NCBI GenBank assembly: GCA_047495785.1
Contig: JBLDXI010000020.1
Coordinates: 3,100,001-3,164,000 of the forward strand
Origin: Lepidodermella squamata
Taxonomy: Eukaryota > Gastrotricha
DNA length: 64,000 nucleotides
Direction of reading: 5' to 3'
Part shown: positions 46,112 to 54,232 of the stretch, one piece after another
How the letters are laid out: each line of letters starts with the position of its first letter
Position numbering within the stretch: the stretch's first letter is position 1
Program-made: the position numbers and the translations under genes
Notes under the pieces: generated by a model
The model's database searches: none
Told to the model about the DNA's origin: nothing
The model's input: only the letters and a program-made list of their open reading frames with translations

Positions 46112-46813
46112 ATGATTAATTTCGATGATATAGTTTCCAAAGGCAGTAATAATTATATAAATCCAAATCCGTTTTTCCCACAGCATCCTGCTAGAATATT
46201 AATTATCGGGCCTAGTAATTCAGGTAAAACTAATGATTTGCTGAACATCATACATAACTCATTTTTTCATAAAATATACGTTTATTCCAAAACACTTGAT
46301 GAGGATAAGTATCAATTTCTAATAAATGTTCAACATCGGAAAGAAGAGGAATTAAAGAAATCGGGTATCTCCGAAAGTCTCATTCATTTTAGCACAGATT
46401 TAAAAGATGTAATACCTATGGAAGATCTGGATAAACGTTATCAACATCTATACATTTTTGATGATGTATGTTTAACCGAAAAGAAAAGTCAAGAAAAATA
46501 CATTGGCGATTTATATATAAGAAGTAGAAAATACAACTGCTCAGTTGTGTATTTATCTCAATCGTATTTCAAAGTTCCAAAAATAATCAGGGACAACGCT
46601 TTATTCGTTGTGTTAAAGCATTTGAATGATTTTAGAGAGGTTAAAACTATTCATAACATATATGCATCCGAAATAGCAAGAGAAGACTTTATGAAAAAAT
46701 ATGAAGAAAGCATCAGCACTTACAATCGCCATGGTAGTTTCATTATTGATTGTAATTCCAGGCATAAGTTTCTGAAACTGAGAGCAAACTATGTAGGCAT
46801 ATTTCATTCGTAA
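46112..46813 (+). CDS. Genome-packaging ATPase (FtsK/HerA type)
   Basis: 233 residues. Walker A GPSNSGKT at 33-40; Walker B LYIFDDV around residues 113-119. N-terminal FFPQHPARILIIGPSNSGKT is typical of Polinton and virophage packaging ATPases, and the length fits. It should pump element DNA into the capsid. This is the intact copy; three truncated ones lie to the left. It begins the plus-strand virion cluster. Confidence 0.92.
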   Translation: MINFDDIVSKGSNNYINPNPFFPQHPARILIIGPSNSGKTNDLLNIIHNSFFHKIYVYSKTLDEDKYQFLINVQHRKEEELKKSGISESLIHFSTDLKDVIPMEDLDKRYQHLYIFDDVCLTEKKSQEKYIGDLYIRSRKYNCSVVYLSQSYFKVPKIIRDNALFVVLKHLNDFREVKTIHNIYASEIAREDFMKKYEESISTYNRHGSFIIDCNSRHKFLKLRANYVGIFHS

Positions 46814-46816
46814 TTA

Positions 46817-46822
46817 TCTAGT
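46817..46822 (+). promoter_or_regulatory. TCTAGT motif before the 370-residue protein
   Basis: TCTAGT lies 26 nt before the ATG at 46843, farther than the usual 16-18 nt. Listed as a weaker example. Confidence 0.35.
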
Positions 46823-46842
46823 CATTGATTAAAAACACTTTC

Positions 46843-47955
46843 ATGACGATCAAAGAACTAACAATACCCGAACAAATTCAAATTTTGAAAAATTTGGAAA
46901 AACAGGAAAATCTGCACAATCAAAATATCGCCCTTGCCAATGGAGATACATACACTTTGAAGCATAAATATAACGTAGAAACCGAATTGAATCCTCTAGC
47001 ATCCATTCAAAATGCGATCAAACAACGACCTGTTGTCAATTCTATAGAAAAATTGAATAATAATTTAACAAGAATGAAACCTGAGGTGATAGCCAAAGAA
47101 ATAGCCCAAGAAGTTAAATCTGAACTAAAGCAACCTAAATTGGAACCTTCAAGCCCATTATCAAAAAGTGAGTCATCTGATAGAGATGAAACCACAAATG
47201 AAGAATATCAAAGTGCTCGAGAGCCTGAGATCGATATTAAAAGCATTAATGAGAATGTAATCAAGAAACATAATTTCCCCCTGGTTGATGACATTGAAGC
47301 TGATAATATTGAAGATGTCATACATGATATATCTGAATATAATAAGAGGGTTTTAGGATCACGTTTAGCTACTTTGACACGTGGCGGTAAAAAAGAATCA
47401 GAGGAATACAATCAAATAAAATTCGAAATTGGAGAACTTAAAAAATACAGGTCAGCATTAGAGAAACTAACTGGGGAACAGAGTGGCAGCGGATTTGCTA
47501 AACCAATTCCAAAAAATTTAATAAAATTTGGGAAATATTATGCTAAGATTAAAGATCTTGCGAGTAACAAATTATGCATTAGGAAGAAAAATAATGCGAT
47601 AGTTTTTAATATGAATATAACCAATGGAGTAAAACATTTGTTATTCAAAAACTACGATCCAAAGAAGTACAACTATACGAATGAAGATATTGACGTGTAT
47701 AAAGAAATAATAAGAAAGACCAATTTCGAACCTAAAAAACATTCCAAGGTAAATAGGGTTATAAAAGGAGAATCACTATTTCTGAATGTCAAGGATGCAA
47801 AAACAAGACTATTACATTGCATTGGTGAAATAAAAGCCGGTAACAACAATAAAGAAATTAAAAATGAATTAGTATCCATAGCTGATTTACTTCTGAAACA
47901 TAAAAATATCTCAGATGCAGAATACAAGAATGTTTGCACGTTCGCCGGCGTGTGA
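46843..47955 (+). CDS. Virion-cluster protein of unknown function
   Basis: 370 residues from the first ATG. Residues 1-110 are helical and charged; 110-135 are a Ser/Glu-rich linker (SSPLSKSESSDRDETTNEE); a coiled-coil-like section follows. Near residue 220 a Gly/Ser break (EQSGSGF) leads into a folded-looking C-terminal half rich in Lys, Asn and Tyr. Position between the ATPase and the penton-like gene fits a conserved but uncharacterised Polinton structural gene. No enzyme motif was seen. The Gly-rich break could be a processing site of the element's protease. Confidence 0.65.
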   Translation: MTIKELTIPEQIQILKNLEKQENLHNQNIALANGDTYTLKHKYNVETELNPLASIQNAIKQRPVVNSIEKLNNNLTRMKPEVIAKEIAQEVKSELKQPKLEPSSPLSKSESSDRDETTNEEYQSAREPEIDIKSINENVIKKHNFPLVDDIEADNIEDVIHDISEYNKRVLGSRLATLTRGGKKESEEYNQIKFEIGELKKYRSALEKLTGEQSGSGFAKPIPKNLIKFGKYYAKIKDLASNKLCIRKKNNAIVFNMNITNGVKHLLFKNYDPKKYNYTNEDIDVYKEIIRKTNFEPKKHSKVNRVIKGESLFLNVKDAKTRLLHCIGEIKAGNNNKEIKNELVSIADLLLKHKNISDAEYKNVCTFAGV

Positions 47956-47993
47956 ACGTTGGCACGTTTGCAATATTTGTAAATTCGCCAATA

Positions 47994-48009
47994 TCTAACT
48001 TAATACTAA
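47994..48009 (+). promoter_or_regulatory. TCTA promoter motif of penton-like gene
   Basis: TCTAACTTAATACTAA directly before the ATG; TCTA starts 16 nt upstream. Confidence 0.5.
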
Positions 48010-48750
48010 ATGAGTATGATATTTTTGCCATTAGAAAATAATCAGAATAACAAGTCAACACTAAATAATACTATAGATCGCTATCTTAATCAAAAGATCA
48101 ACTTTTCAGGACGGAAAATAGCTGTTTCCTATATTCATTTTTATGACACATTTCATAATGTTTCTGGGAAATATAATAACAACAAACTAAAATACATAAC
48201 AGAAGGTGAAACATTTGAGGTTACATTTCCTGATGGGACCTATACTTACAAAGATTTTGATAATTACTTACACTTCTCCATGAAAAATAATAATCACTAT
48301 TCCCTGGATAAGGAATCAGGGGTTGAAATTTATCCAATAAATCTCGTGGTAAATAGTGTATTTTCTTGTCTCAGCATTAGGATATCAGAGAAATCTAGCC
48401 TTTTAATAGAATCTGACGGGATTTCAAAATTTTTAGGAATCGAAATTGGAAATTACGATAGTGATTTCAATTCTCAGAAAATACCTGACATCACAATGGG
48501 GTTTGATACTTTATTTGTTCATTGCAATGTTGTTGATAATTCTATAATTCCTGAATATAACACAGTCATTTTCACATGTCCCATGAATAGGAGGTTCGGT
48601 GAGCATGTAAATATAACACCGAATGAAAAACGGTATTTAGATTGTAATAACGCAAATACGCAAAATATTAAAATCTGGCTGACAAACCAAGACGGATTGC
48701 CTATTCACTTTGTTGAAAACAAATGGGGCATTGGATTGGATATTTTATGA
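48010..48750 (+). CDS. Penton-like minor capsid protein
   Basis: 246 residues, mostly beta-strand in character. Features expected of the Polinton minor capsid (single jelly-roll) are seen: an N-terminal strand pair (NFSGRKIAVSYIHFYDTFHNV), a PDGTYTYKDFDNYLH turn near residue 75, and a late FGEHVNITP-x6-YL segment. It should occupy the capsid vertices. It lies between the 370-residue protein and the small pVI-like protein, as expected for a morphogenesis cluster. Two ATGs lie close together (48010 and 48016); the first fits the upstream motif best. Confidence 0.75.
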   Translation: MSMIFLPLENNQNNKSTLNNTIDRYLNQKINFSGRKIAVSYIHFYDTFHNVSGKYNNNKLKYITEGETFEVTFPDGTYTYKDFDNYLHFSMKNNNHYSLDKESGVEIYPINLVVNSVFSCLSIRISEKSSLLIESDGISKFLGIEIGNYDSDFNSQKIPDITMGFDTLFVHCNVVDNSIIPEYNTVIFTCPMNRRFGEHVNITPNEKRYLDCNNANTQNIKIWLTNQDGLPIHFVENKWGIGLDIL

Positions 48751-48754
48751 AATT

Positions 48755-48771
48755 TCTAGTTTGATAATAAA
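48755..48771 (+). promoter_or_regulatory. TCTAGT promoter motif of pVI-like gene
   Basis: TCTAGTTTGATAATAAA immediately before the ATG at 48772 (17 nt). Confidence 0.6.
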
Positions 48772-49083
48772 ATGAAACAGAAATCTATAAAGGTTTATAT
48801 TCAGGGTAGAGGATTTGCTGAAGTGAGTAGGCAATTATTAGGGAAATTAATTAGCATAGGTAGAGAACCAGTTCAGTCTTTATTAAAATCTGCTTTGAAA
48901 TCTGGAAGTGAAACAGTAGGCGATAAATTGGGGAATTATGTAGCAGACGCAATTACTGAAAAATTAATTCCTGATTCAAAACAAAATATAAAAGCCATCG
49001 AAGAATTGGAAAATAAAATTAAAAAAGAGATTGCTGATTATAGTTCTGGTAAAGTCGTTGGCAAAGGGTTCAAAAAAATCTAG
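48772..49083 (+). CDS. Small amphipathic virion protein, pVI-like candidate
   Basis: 103 residues. IQGRG at residues 10-14 matches the adenain cleavage pattern (M/I/L)-x-G-x-G, followed by an amphipathic helix and a Lys-rich tail. Size, early cleavage site and position before the capsid gene resemble adenovirus protein VI, which disrupts membranes after proteolytic maturation. Similarity is by architecture only. The stop codon TAG overlaps the TCTAGT motif of the next gene. Confidence 0.5.
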   Translation: MKQKSIKVYIQGRGFAEVSRQLLGKLISIGREPVQSLLKSALKSGSETVGDKLGNYVADAITEKLIPDSKQNIKAIEELENKIKKEIADYSSGKVVGKGFKKI

Positions 49084-49096
49084 TTATATTGATAAA
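49079..49096 (+). promoter_or_regulatory. TCTAGT promoter motif of major capsid gene
   Basis: TCTAGTTATATTGATAAA directly before the ATG at 49097 (18 nt); overlaps the preceding stop codon. Confidence 0.6.
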
Positions 49097-50476
49097 ATGT
49101 TACAGCAAGAAATCATTAACAATCTGTTTGAAACCAACGAAATTGATGACAGATTATTTGAGAAGAAGGTATGGACTGAAACTCCCGCGCAGAATTTCAT
49201 TCAGGATAGTCAGAGCCAACCAAACAAATTAATTTTTTCAACGATAAACTTGAAAGACAATTTTCTATTAGTTCGGGAAGGGTACATTGAATTTCAGCTT
49301 CACTTTGTCAGAAATAATGCTAAGGATTTTGCTGCTACTGATAAATACGCTATTCGCAATCATGTACTAAGTTTATTCGAATCAATTGAAATTCAAATTT
49401 CAGACAGTGATCATAAAATTGAAGAATTGAGATTCACCGAACATTGGGCAAATATCAACTTCTTGTTAAAATGGAGTAAAGAATATGCTGAGACGTATGG
49501 AGAAGAATCGTTGTTTTCTAGGGATTGTCCATTGCCAAGAGCAACAAGAACACTTAGCGAAGATGTAACAGCTGATTCATTTGACGGATCCAAAGCTACT
49601 GCGAATAATGGCCTTATTGTAAGGAGTTCATTTGTAAAAAGTAACCAAATGATATGTACTCTGTTCTTGAAAGATCTTCCATTTTTCAATTCATTCAATG
49701 GTATTTTCACCAAATCAAGATTCAGAATTATATTAACCCCGAATTATAGTAAAAGCCTAATATATGTCATTGCAGATGCAGCCACGGGTGAAACTGCTGG
49801 CATGACATATAAAATATCGAAAGCAAATCTGATGATTCCAGAAGTTACGCTCATGAATAAAAATAAGTTGGAAGTTTTAGAAAAATTCAATTCAGGATTT
49901 TCAAAAGTTCACAAATGGATGTCGATCGAACCATTCCAATCACAGCAATTTGCAAATAATATTCAGAATATTCAATGGACAGTGTCAACAGAAATTAAGA
50001 AACCAAATTACATTTATTTAGTATTAATTCCTGATTATACTGATACTGAAATACCTAAAAAATTAAACCAGATATACAACCTATGGAACATTACTTCATA
50101 TTCTTTGTTGATTAATAACAAGGAAGCTTTTAATGAGTCAAATGTTAGTTTTAATTCATTGAAGGCCCATAAATTATATCAATATATAAAACAGAATATG
50201 TCTCAATCAGGTGACAGAGAAAGTTTAAATATAGGATCACAAATTTCATATCTTGATTTCTGCAATTTGTATAGAATCTTATGTTTCAATCTAAATGATA
50301 TCGATGCAAGTTCAATATATAATTCACGTGCTGATAATACTTGTTCAATCGTTTTCAAAGCTACTGTTGGAGCAGTTAATAAACCATTAGTAATTTATAG
50401 CTTTATTGAACGTGAAAAAGAAATCGCGTTTAATTATAAGCATGGAACTTTGGATATTTCTCTGCAAAGTCTATGA
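49097..50476 (+). CDS. Major capsid protein (double jelly-roll candidate)
   Basis: 459 residues from ATG 49097, chosen because the TCTA motif sits at standard distance; the frame is open further upstream but overlaps the previous gene. Beta-rich throughout. Near residue 80 AIRNHVLSLFESIEIQIS resembles the 'N-x-LF-x-I-x-I' strand typical of Polinton capsid proteins. A second strand-rich half starts near residue 250 with NKWMS-like and W-T-V-S-T-E strands. It lies between pVI-like and pX-like genes and before the protease. It is shorter than many Polinton capsids (500-700). Structure prediction would settle the fold. Confidence 0.75.
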   Translation: MLQQEIINNLFETNEIDDRLFEKKVWTETPAQNFIQDSQSQPNKLIFSTINLKDNFLLVREGYIEFQLHFVRNNAKDFAATDKYAIRNHVLSLFESIEIQISDSDHKIEELRFTEHWANINFLLKWSKEYAETYGEESLFSRDCPLPRATRTLSEDVTADSFDGSKATANNGLIVRSSFVKSNQMICTLFLKDLPFFNSFNGIFTKSRFRIILTPNYSKSLIYVIADAATGETAGMTYKISKANLMIPEVTLMNKNKLEVLEKFNSGFSKVHKWMSIEPFQSQQFANNIQNIQWTVSTEIKKPNYIYLVLIPDYTDTEIPKKLNQIYNLWNITSYSLLINNKEAFNESNVSFNSLKAHKLYQYIKQNMSQSGDRESLNIGSQISYLDFCNLYRILCFNLNDIDASSIYNSRADNTCSIVFKATVGAVNKPLVIYSFIEREKEIAFNYKHGTLDISLQSL

Positions 50477-50484
50477 AAAGAAAA

Positions 50485-50501
50485 TCTAGTCTTCCAATAA
50501 A
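50485..50501 (+). promoter_or_regulatory. TCTAGT promoter motif of pX-like gene
   Basis: TCTAGTCTTCCAATAAA directly before the ATG (17 nt). Confidence 0.6.
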
Positions 50502-51119
50502 ATGAGTAGATATTTTGAATATGAAATTCCTCTGTCTGATGGGCAAATTCAAAAATTACAATCAGGGATAAATAATAGGAAATGCATAACATTGCTAATA
50601 AGTAAGAAAGATATTCATTCAAAAACTAACTTGAAAAAAGTGTTCCTTACGAAATCCCAAATCAATAAAATAGAAAAACATAGAACTATGAACACGGGAG
50701 TGGAAGTACAATTTAGCCTTTCACAGTTAAAAAAGAACCAAACAGGCGGAATGATTCCTTTACTGCCGATATTAGCGAAAGTTGGATCAATTGCTGCCCC
50801 ATTGGCCATTTCTGCAGTATCTGGTTTAGTCAATTCAGCTGCTAATGCAATAGGCAATAAACTTGCAGGGAATGGCGTAACTGAAAATGTGAATCTCAAT
50901 ATTCCTAAAAAGGATTTGGCTGAGATTATCAAATACATTGATGTTTTGGAAAATAAAAATATACTACCTGGCGGATCTAAATCAGCATCTGAGAAAGATA
51001 TTGAACAGAGTGGCGGCGCATTTGTTCTACCGCTGATTGCTAGTTTATTGGGTACGTTTTTACCCACATTATTCCAGAAAGGAAATGGCATATATTTGCC
51101 ATGGGAGTCAAAAAACTGA
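50502..51119 (+). CDS. pX/mu-like hydrophobic core protein
   Basis: 205 residues. A basic N-terminal half is followed by two Gly-Gly-led hydrophobic segments: GGMIPLLPILAKVGSIAAPL (about residue 82) and GGAFVLPLIASLLGTFLP (about residue 168), ending in GIYLPW. This resembles the adenovirus pX/mu and adintovirus core proteins with GG-hydrophobic blocks. LAGNG near residue 127 fits an adenain site. It overlaps the protease start by 19 bp in another frame. Confidence 0.6.
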   Translation: MSRYFEYEIPLSDGQIQKLQSGINNRKCITLLISKKDIHSKTNLKKVFLTKSQINKIEKHRTMNTGVEVQFSLSQLKKNQTGGMIPLLPILAKVGSIAAPLAISAVSGLVNSAANAIGNKLAGNGVTENVNLNIPKKDLAEIIKYIDVLENKNILPGGSKSASEKDIEQSGGAFVLPLIASLLGTFLPTLFQKGNGIYLPWESKN

Positions 51120-51556
51120 AAAAATTCTTCCCTCTTTCAAATAGGCAAATTGATAATATTTTATCTATGAAATTGGGGAGAGAATACAGCGGATGCTTTC
51201 CGCGAGATGGCCTACCGTATGTTTTGAAAAATGGTTATTATGTCATAAATTTAGATAATCAATCTGGAACGCATTGGGTATGCATGCAAGTGACTGATAG
51301 CAATATAGTTTATTTTGATAGCTTCGGATTTATATGCCCAAATGAAATAATAGTTAGAAAAGCTGCGAGGGATATATATTACAACACCCATGAGATTCAA
51401 AATATGAAATCGGTGGCCTGCGGTTTTTACTGTATCTATTTTTTGTGTGAATTGTACAGAGGCCGAGATAAACTTGAGATACTGCTGGATTTCGAGAACA
51501 ATAACAATCTCTCGAACGACTTGAAATTGATGAAATGGTTTAATGATAACTTCTAG
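51101..51556 (+). CDS. Adenain-type maturation cysteine protease
   Basis: 151 residues. Catalytic set seen: His58 in GTHWVCM, Asp73 in YFDSFG and Cys107 in SVACGFYC; the region around EIQ-NMKS supplies the usual Gln before the Cys. The family is C5/Ulp1-like, size slightly under adenain (about 200). It should cleave virion precursors such as the pVI-like and pX-like proteins. It has no TCTA motif of its own and starts inside the preceding gene, so it may be translated from the same message. Confidence 0.93.
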   Translation: MGVKKLKKFFPLSNRQIDNILSMKLGREYSGCFPRDGLPYVLKNGYYVINLDNQSGTHWVCMQVTDSNIVYFDSFGFICPNEIIVRKAARDIYYNTHEIQNMKSVACGFYCIYFLCELYRGRDKLEILLDFENNNNLSNDLKLMKWFNDNF

Positions 51557-51569
51557 TTAGAATGTAAGA
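51552..51569 (+). promoter_or_regulatory. TCTAGT promoter motif of zinc-ribbon gene
   Basis: TCTAGTTAGAATGTAAGA directly before the ATG at 51570 (18 nt); overlaps the protease stop. An ATG inside the motif is followed at once by TAA. Confidence 0.55.
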
Positions 51570-51701
51570 ATGTTTTGTATGAAATGTAAAATCGTTACTG
51601 GGAATGCTAATGAGCAAATTGCATATACAAAAAATAAGAAAAAAGTCTTAAAATGTATATGCATTTTATGCAAGTCCAAAAAGTGTAAATTTATTACTTG
51701 A
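51570..51701 (+). CDS. 43-residue zinc-ribbon protein
   Basis: Very short frame with FCMKCK at the start and CILCKSKKCKFI at the end. The two CxxC pairs with about 25 residues between form a zinc ribbon. Tiny 'MKC-x-KC ... C-x2-C-x-KKSKF' proteins are carried by many Polintons and related viruses as far as I recall. The upstream TCTAGT motif at 18 nt supports it as a real gene. Confidence 0.7.
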   Translation: MFCMKCKIVTGNANEQIAYTKNKKKVLKCICILCKSKKCKFIT

Positions 51702-51732
51702 AGCTTTGTTACTGTTATTAGGTAAGTTGCTA

Positions 51733-52227
51733 ATGGAAAGAAAAATGACTGATGAAGAGCTTTTCGATTTGCATTACAAAATCGATAGAAGTGGGTCATA
51801 TGAAAACCTTGCACACAAATATATGACTTGCGAAGTTTGCAACATTGATCTATTTCCTGATTATCATGAAAATTTCAATATTTGTACGTCTTGCGGCCGA
51901 TGCTATCCTTATTGTAATCCTGAAGGTAGCACCAGGTTTTCGCCGCCTTACAAAAGGGCGTGGCATATCATGTCTGTTATCAGAAAGCATGACTTACACA
52001 TTAATGGTAATGAGCAAGACAAAATCATGAATTTATACAAAGAATTAGATAGACTATATTTCAAGAAATTTCCAAAGAAAAATATGATACATATACTATT
52101 TGTGTTACAATATATGTGTAAAAAATTAGGCTTTGTACATATAGCCCAAAGAATCAAGATTATAAAAAATGAAAAACTTTTGAAAAAATGGGACGATAAA
52201 TTAAATCTAGTATTTAACCAAGAATGA
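51733..52227 (+). CDS. VLTF3-like late transcription factor candidate
   Basis: 164 residues from ATG 51733. Zinc ligands C33, C36, C51 and C54 (CEVC...CTSC) are followed by PPYKRAWHIMSVIRKH and a helical C-terminal half. The order 'zinc ribbon, YKR-x-H helix, helical repeats' matches the Pox_VLTF3 family of nucleocytoplasmic large DNA viruses. VLTF3 activates late genes in poxviruses. The gene lacks a TCTA motif, and its stop overlaps the next ATG by 4 bp. A profile search is needed; an unrelated zinc protein is the alternative. Confidence 0.5.
   Translation: MERKMTDEELFDLHYKIDRSGSYENLAHKYMTCEVCNIDLFPDYHENFNICTSCGRCYPYCNPEGSTRFSPPYKRAWHIMSVIRKHDLHINGNEQDKIMNLYKELDRLYFKKFPKKNMIHILFVLQYMCKKLGFVHIAQRIKIIKNEKLLKKWDDKLNLVFNQE
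52206..52223 (+). promoter_or_regulatory. TCTAGT promoter motif of fibre-like gene
   Basis: TCTAGTATTTAACCAAGA directly before the ATG (18 nt); lies inside the end of the preceding coding region. Confidence 0.55.
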
Positions 52228-52958
52228 AAAGCTCCGTAATTTTTATCCCTAAAGAATGGAATGAACATAGCAAAAATAAAGGAAACGATAAATATATACG
52301 AAGTGATGGATCAGTGCCATTTGATGGAAATGTAAATATGAATAATAAAAGGATAGAGAATGTTGGCGACCCTGTGCATAATAGCGATGCAGTTAATCTG
52401 AAAGCTTTCGTGACAGAACGTGAGAAATTTATAAAGGGCTGTGAAGATAAACTAACATCACATGTTTCGACTTACAATACGTTCAAAGCCAAAGTTGAAC
52501 AGGATATGACGAAAATATCCGGTTTAAATCGGGAAAATATGTCTCTTTTTATGTCTGGGCATAATAGCATTGAAAATAAGAAATTCCTAGCATTTAATAT
52601 TTTACATTCTACTCATATGTCAATCGATAGCAGTGGTGCTTTTTCAGAGGGAGACGACGAAGGAGATGCGATTTTACCTGGTTCAGTGGCAATTAAGGAA
52701 CCCCTTTTTGCCCGCATACAGCTGTGGATAGCCGTAAATGGAGAAAGCACCTCAATCGCGATCAGCCTAGTGAAGAATGAGCATCAAGTTTTGGGGAATA
52801 AATACTCCACATATAATCAGCTCGGAGAAACACGTTTAGAACACTTGGAAATGATTGAAAACTTTGATAGAGGTGATAAATTTCAGGTTTTATTGACAAC
52901 CAAGTCTAAAATAACTTGTAAATTTTATCTAAGAATTTCTAGTTTATTATATAAATGA
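52224..52958 (+). CDS. Fibre/spike-like protein
   Basis: 244 residues. FDGNVNMNNKRIENVGDP followed by HNSDAVNLKAF (residues 33-61) matches the repeat common in phage tail fibres ('I-x-N-V-x-D-P...DAVN-K'). Residues 62-110 look coiled-coil; the C-terminal 120 residues are beta-rich with ILPGSVAI, like a trimeric head domain. It may be the receptor-binding spike of the virion. Similarity to fibres is by motif only. Confidence 0.55.
   Translation: MKSSVIFIPKEWNEHSKNKGNDKYIRSDGSVPFDGNVNMNNKRIENVGDPVHNSDAVNLKAFVTEREKFIKGCEDKLTSHVSTYNTFKAKVEQDMTKISGLNRENMSLFMSGHNSIENKKFLAFNILHSTHMSIDSSGAFSEGDDEGDAILPGSVAIKEPLFARIQLWIAVNGESTSIAISLVKNEHQVLGNKYSTYNQLGETRLEHLEMIENFDRGDKFQVLLTTKSKITCKFYLRISSLLYK
52938..52954 (+). 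promoter_or_regulatory. TCTAGT promoter motif of membrane-protein gene
   Basis: TCTAGTTTATTATATAA directly before the ATG at 52955 (17 nt). Confidence 0.6.
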
Positions 52959-53563
52959 CCGAGCATAATATTTATCCAACAGCCCCTAAATTGGAAACGC
53001 GTTTAGAAACAAACAGTACTCAGGAATTTAGGATTAGTGAAATTAAAAAACTAAAAGAAGTAATGAAAAACGAGATTGATTTTCGCCTTAAATGCTACGA
53101 TAAGTATAAGAGATCAGCTAATGCACTTAATGGTGTTAATATCGGCCTGTCATCGATGTCAATTGGACTTGGCGTAGGAGGAATAGGGCTGCTAACAACT
53201 ATAATAAGCACTCCTATAGTTATTGTTTTAGAAGCTATTTCTATCGGATCTGGACTTGTTAGTATTGGGTTTGGTATTGGTGCTAAGCAGCTCATGAAAA
53301 AGGCTGAAAAGCATGAGAGATTGTGCATGCTAGCTATAAGCAAGCTGAACTCGATAAATGATCTAATATCGAAAGCACTGAATGACAATTTCATTAGTGA
53401 TAGTGAGTATAAAATCATAACTAAAGAATATGAAAAATACTTAGAGATGAAGTCTCCGATTAAAAAAGATTTAGATAGTAAATCTTCTGTTAGTGATAAA
53501 GAAATAAAAAAGGAGTTCATAAAAAAGATCCAAGAATTACAATTAGATGTAAAAAGTCGATAA
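52955..53563 (+). CDS. Membrane protein with Gly-rich hydrophobic hairpin
   Basis: 202 residues. A charged N-terminal helix (residues 25-55, with CYDKYKRSANALNG) leads into a long hydrophobic stretch (60-110) rich in Gly, Ser and Ile that could form two membrane spans, then a helical C-terminal part (KHERLCMLAISKLNSINDLISKAL...). Proteins of this design are recurrent in Polintons as I recall, but the role is unknown. It overlaps the previous gene by 4 bp and a minus-strand gene by 21 bp at its end. Confidence 0.6.
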   Translation: MTEHNIYPTAPKLETRLETNSTQEFRISEIKKLKEVMKNEIDFRLKCYDKYKRSANALNGVNIGLSSMSIGLGVGGIGLLTTIISTPIVIVLEAISIGSGLVSIGFGIGAKQLMKKAEKHERLCMLAISKLNSINDLISKALNDNFISDSEYKIITKEYEKYLEMKSPIKKDLDSKSSVSDKEIKKEFIKKIQELQLDVKSR

Positions 53564-53854
53564 TTCATTTGAATATTCATACGGCCGAACAGGATAGCCG
53601 AAATTTAACTTTGGGCTTGGCACCTTTCTCGAATTCTGAGAATCTGCCACCTTATTCACCCTAATAATTGTTGGCTTCTTAGCTGAATACTCCTTACGTA
53701 ATTTCAGTCCAACGTAGCCACTAATAATCACCAAAAAGATTACACATGTATACATAACTATCGTTTTCATTTCCAAATTGTTGATGTGGGCAGCTTTAAC
53801 AATTTCCTTGGTATGCCTTAACATCTCTTCCATGTAACTACAGGAATCGTGCAT
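53543..53854 (-). CDS. Small single-span membrane protein
   Basis: 103 residues. An N-terminal region of about 28 residues, one hydrophobic span (residues 31-49), then a basic tail. Convergent with the preceding gene. TATAGT instead of TCTAGT lies 17 nt before the ATG. Function unknown. Confidence 0.5.
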   Translation of the reverse strand: MHDSCSYMEEMLRHTKEIVKAAHINNLEMKTIVMYTCVIFLVIISGYVGLKLRKEYSAKKPTIIRVNKVADSQNSRKVPSPKLNFGYPVRPYEYSNELSTFYI

Positions 53855-53866
53855 TTTTATTTTTTA

Positions 53867-54232
53867 CTATATACTCTCCCTGAGATTTTTCATTTCAGTG
53901 AGAAATTCTTTGATTTCGAGCTTTGCTTTCTCTTTCCTCTCTTTCTGACTTACTTTTCTAATTTCAGCCTGTTTTTCTTGTTGCTGCTTAGTAGTTAAGA
54001 AGCTGTTATAAAGAGACTCAAACTTAATCTTCTCTTTTTCCATGTCTAACAATTTTCGCTCAATGTCTTTCGCCGATCCTTTTTTCATCTTTTCGAGTTC
54101 CCTGTACTGTTTACTTAACGTTTTGAATCCTACGGAAATATCCTTAATTTCTTGTTTTAACTGCTCTTGGATGCTTTCATTATCATCCAACATTTCATCC
54201 ACTTCTGTCAGCGCTATGAATGTACCTGGCAT
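53867..54232 (-). CDS. Coiled-coil protein, copy 1
   Basis: 121 residues, almost entirely coiled-coil (EKMKKGS...IERKLLDMEKEKIKFESL). It begins MPGTFIALTEV. A paralogue lies directly upstream (54317-54598). Function unknown; the conserved start and core in both copies support real genes. Confidence 0.6.
   Translation of the reverse strand: MPGTFIALTEVDEMLDDNESIQEQLKQEIKDISVGFKTLSKQYRELEKMKKGSAKDIERKLLDMEKEKIKFESLYNSFLTTKQQQEKQAEIRKVSQKERKEKAKLEIKEFLTEMKNLRESI

Noticed and set aside
49031-49096. Upstream extension of the major capsid frame
   Set aside because: No ATG lies in this part; it overlaps the preceding gene, and the TCTA motif supports the ATG at 49097.
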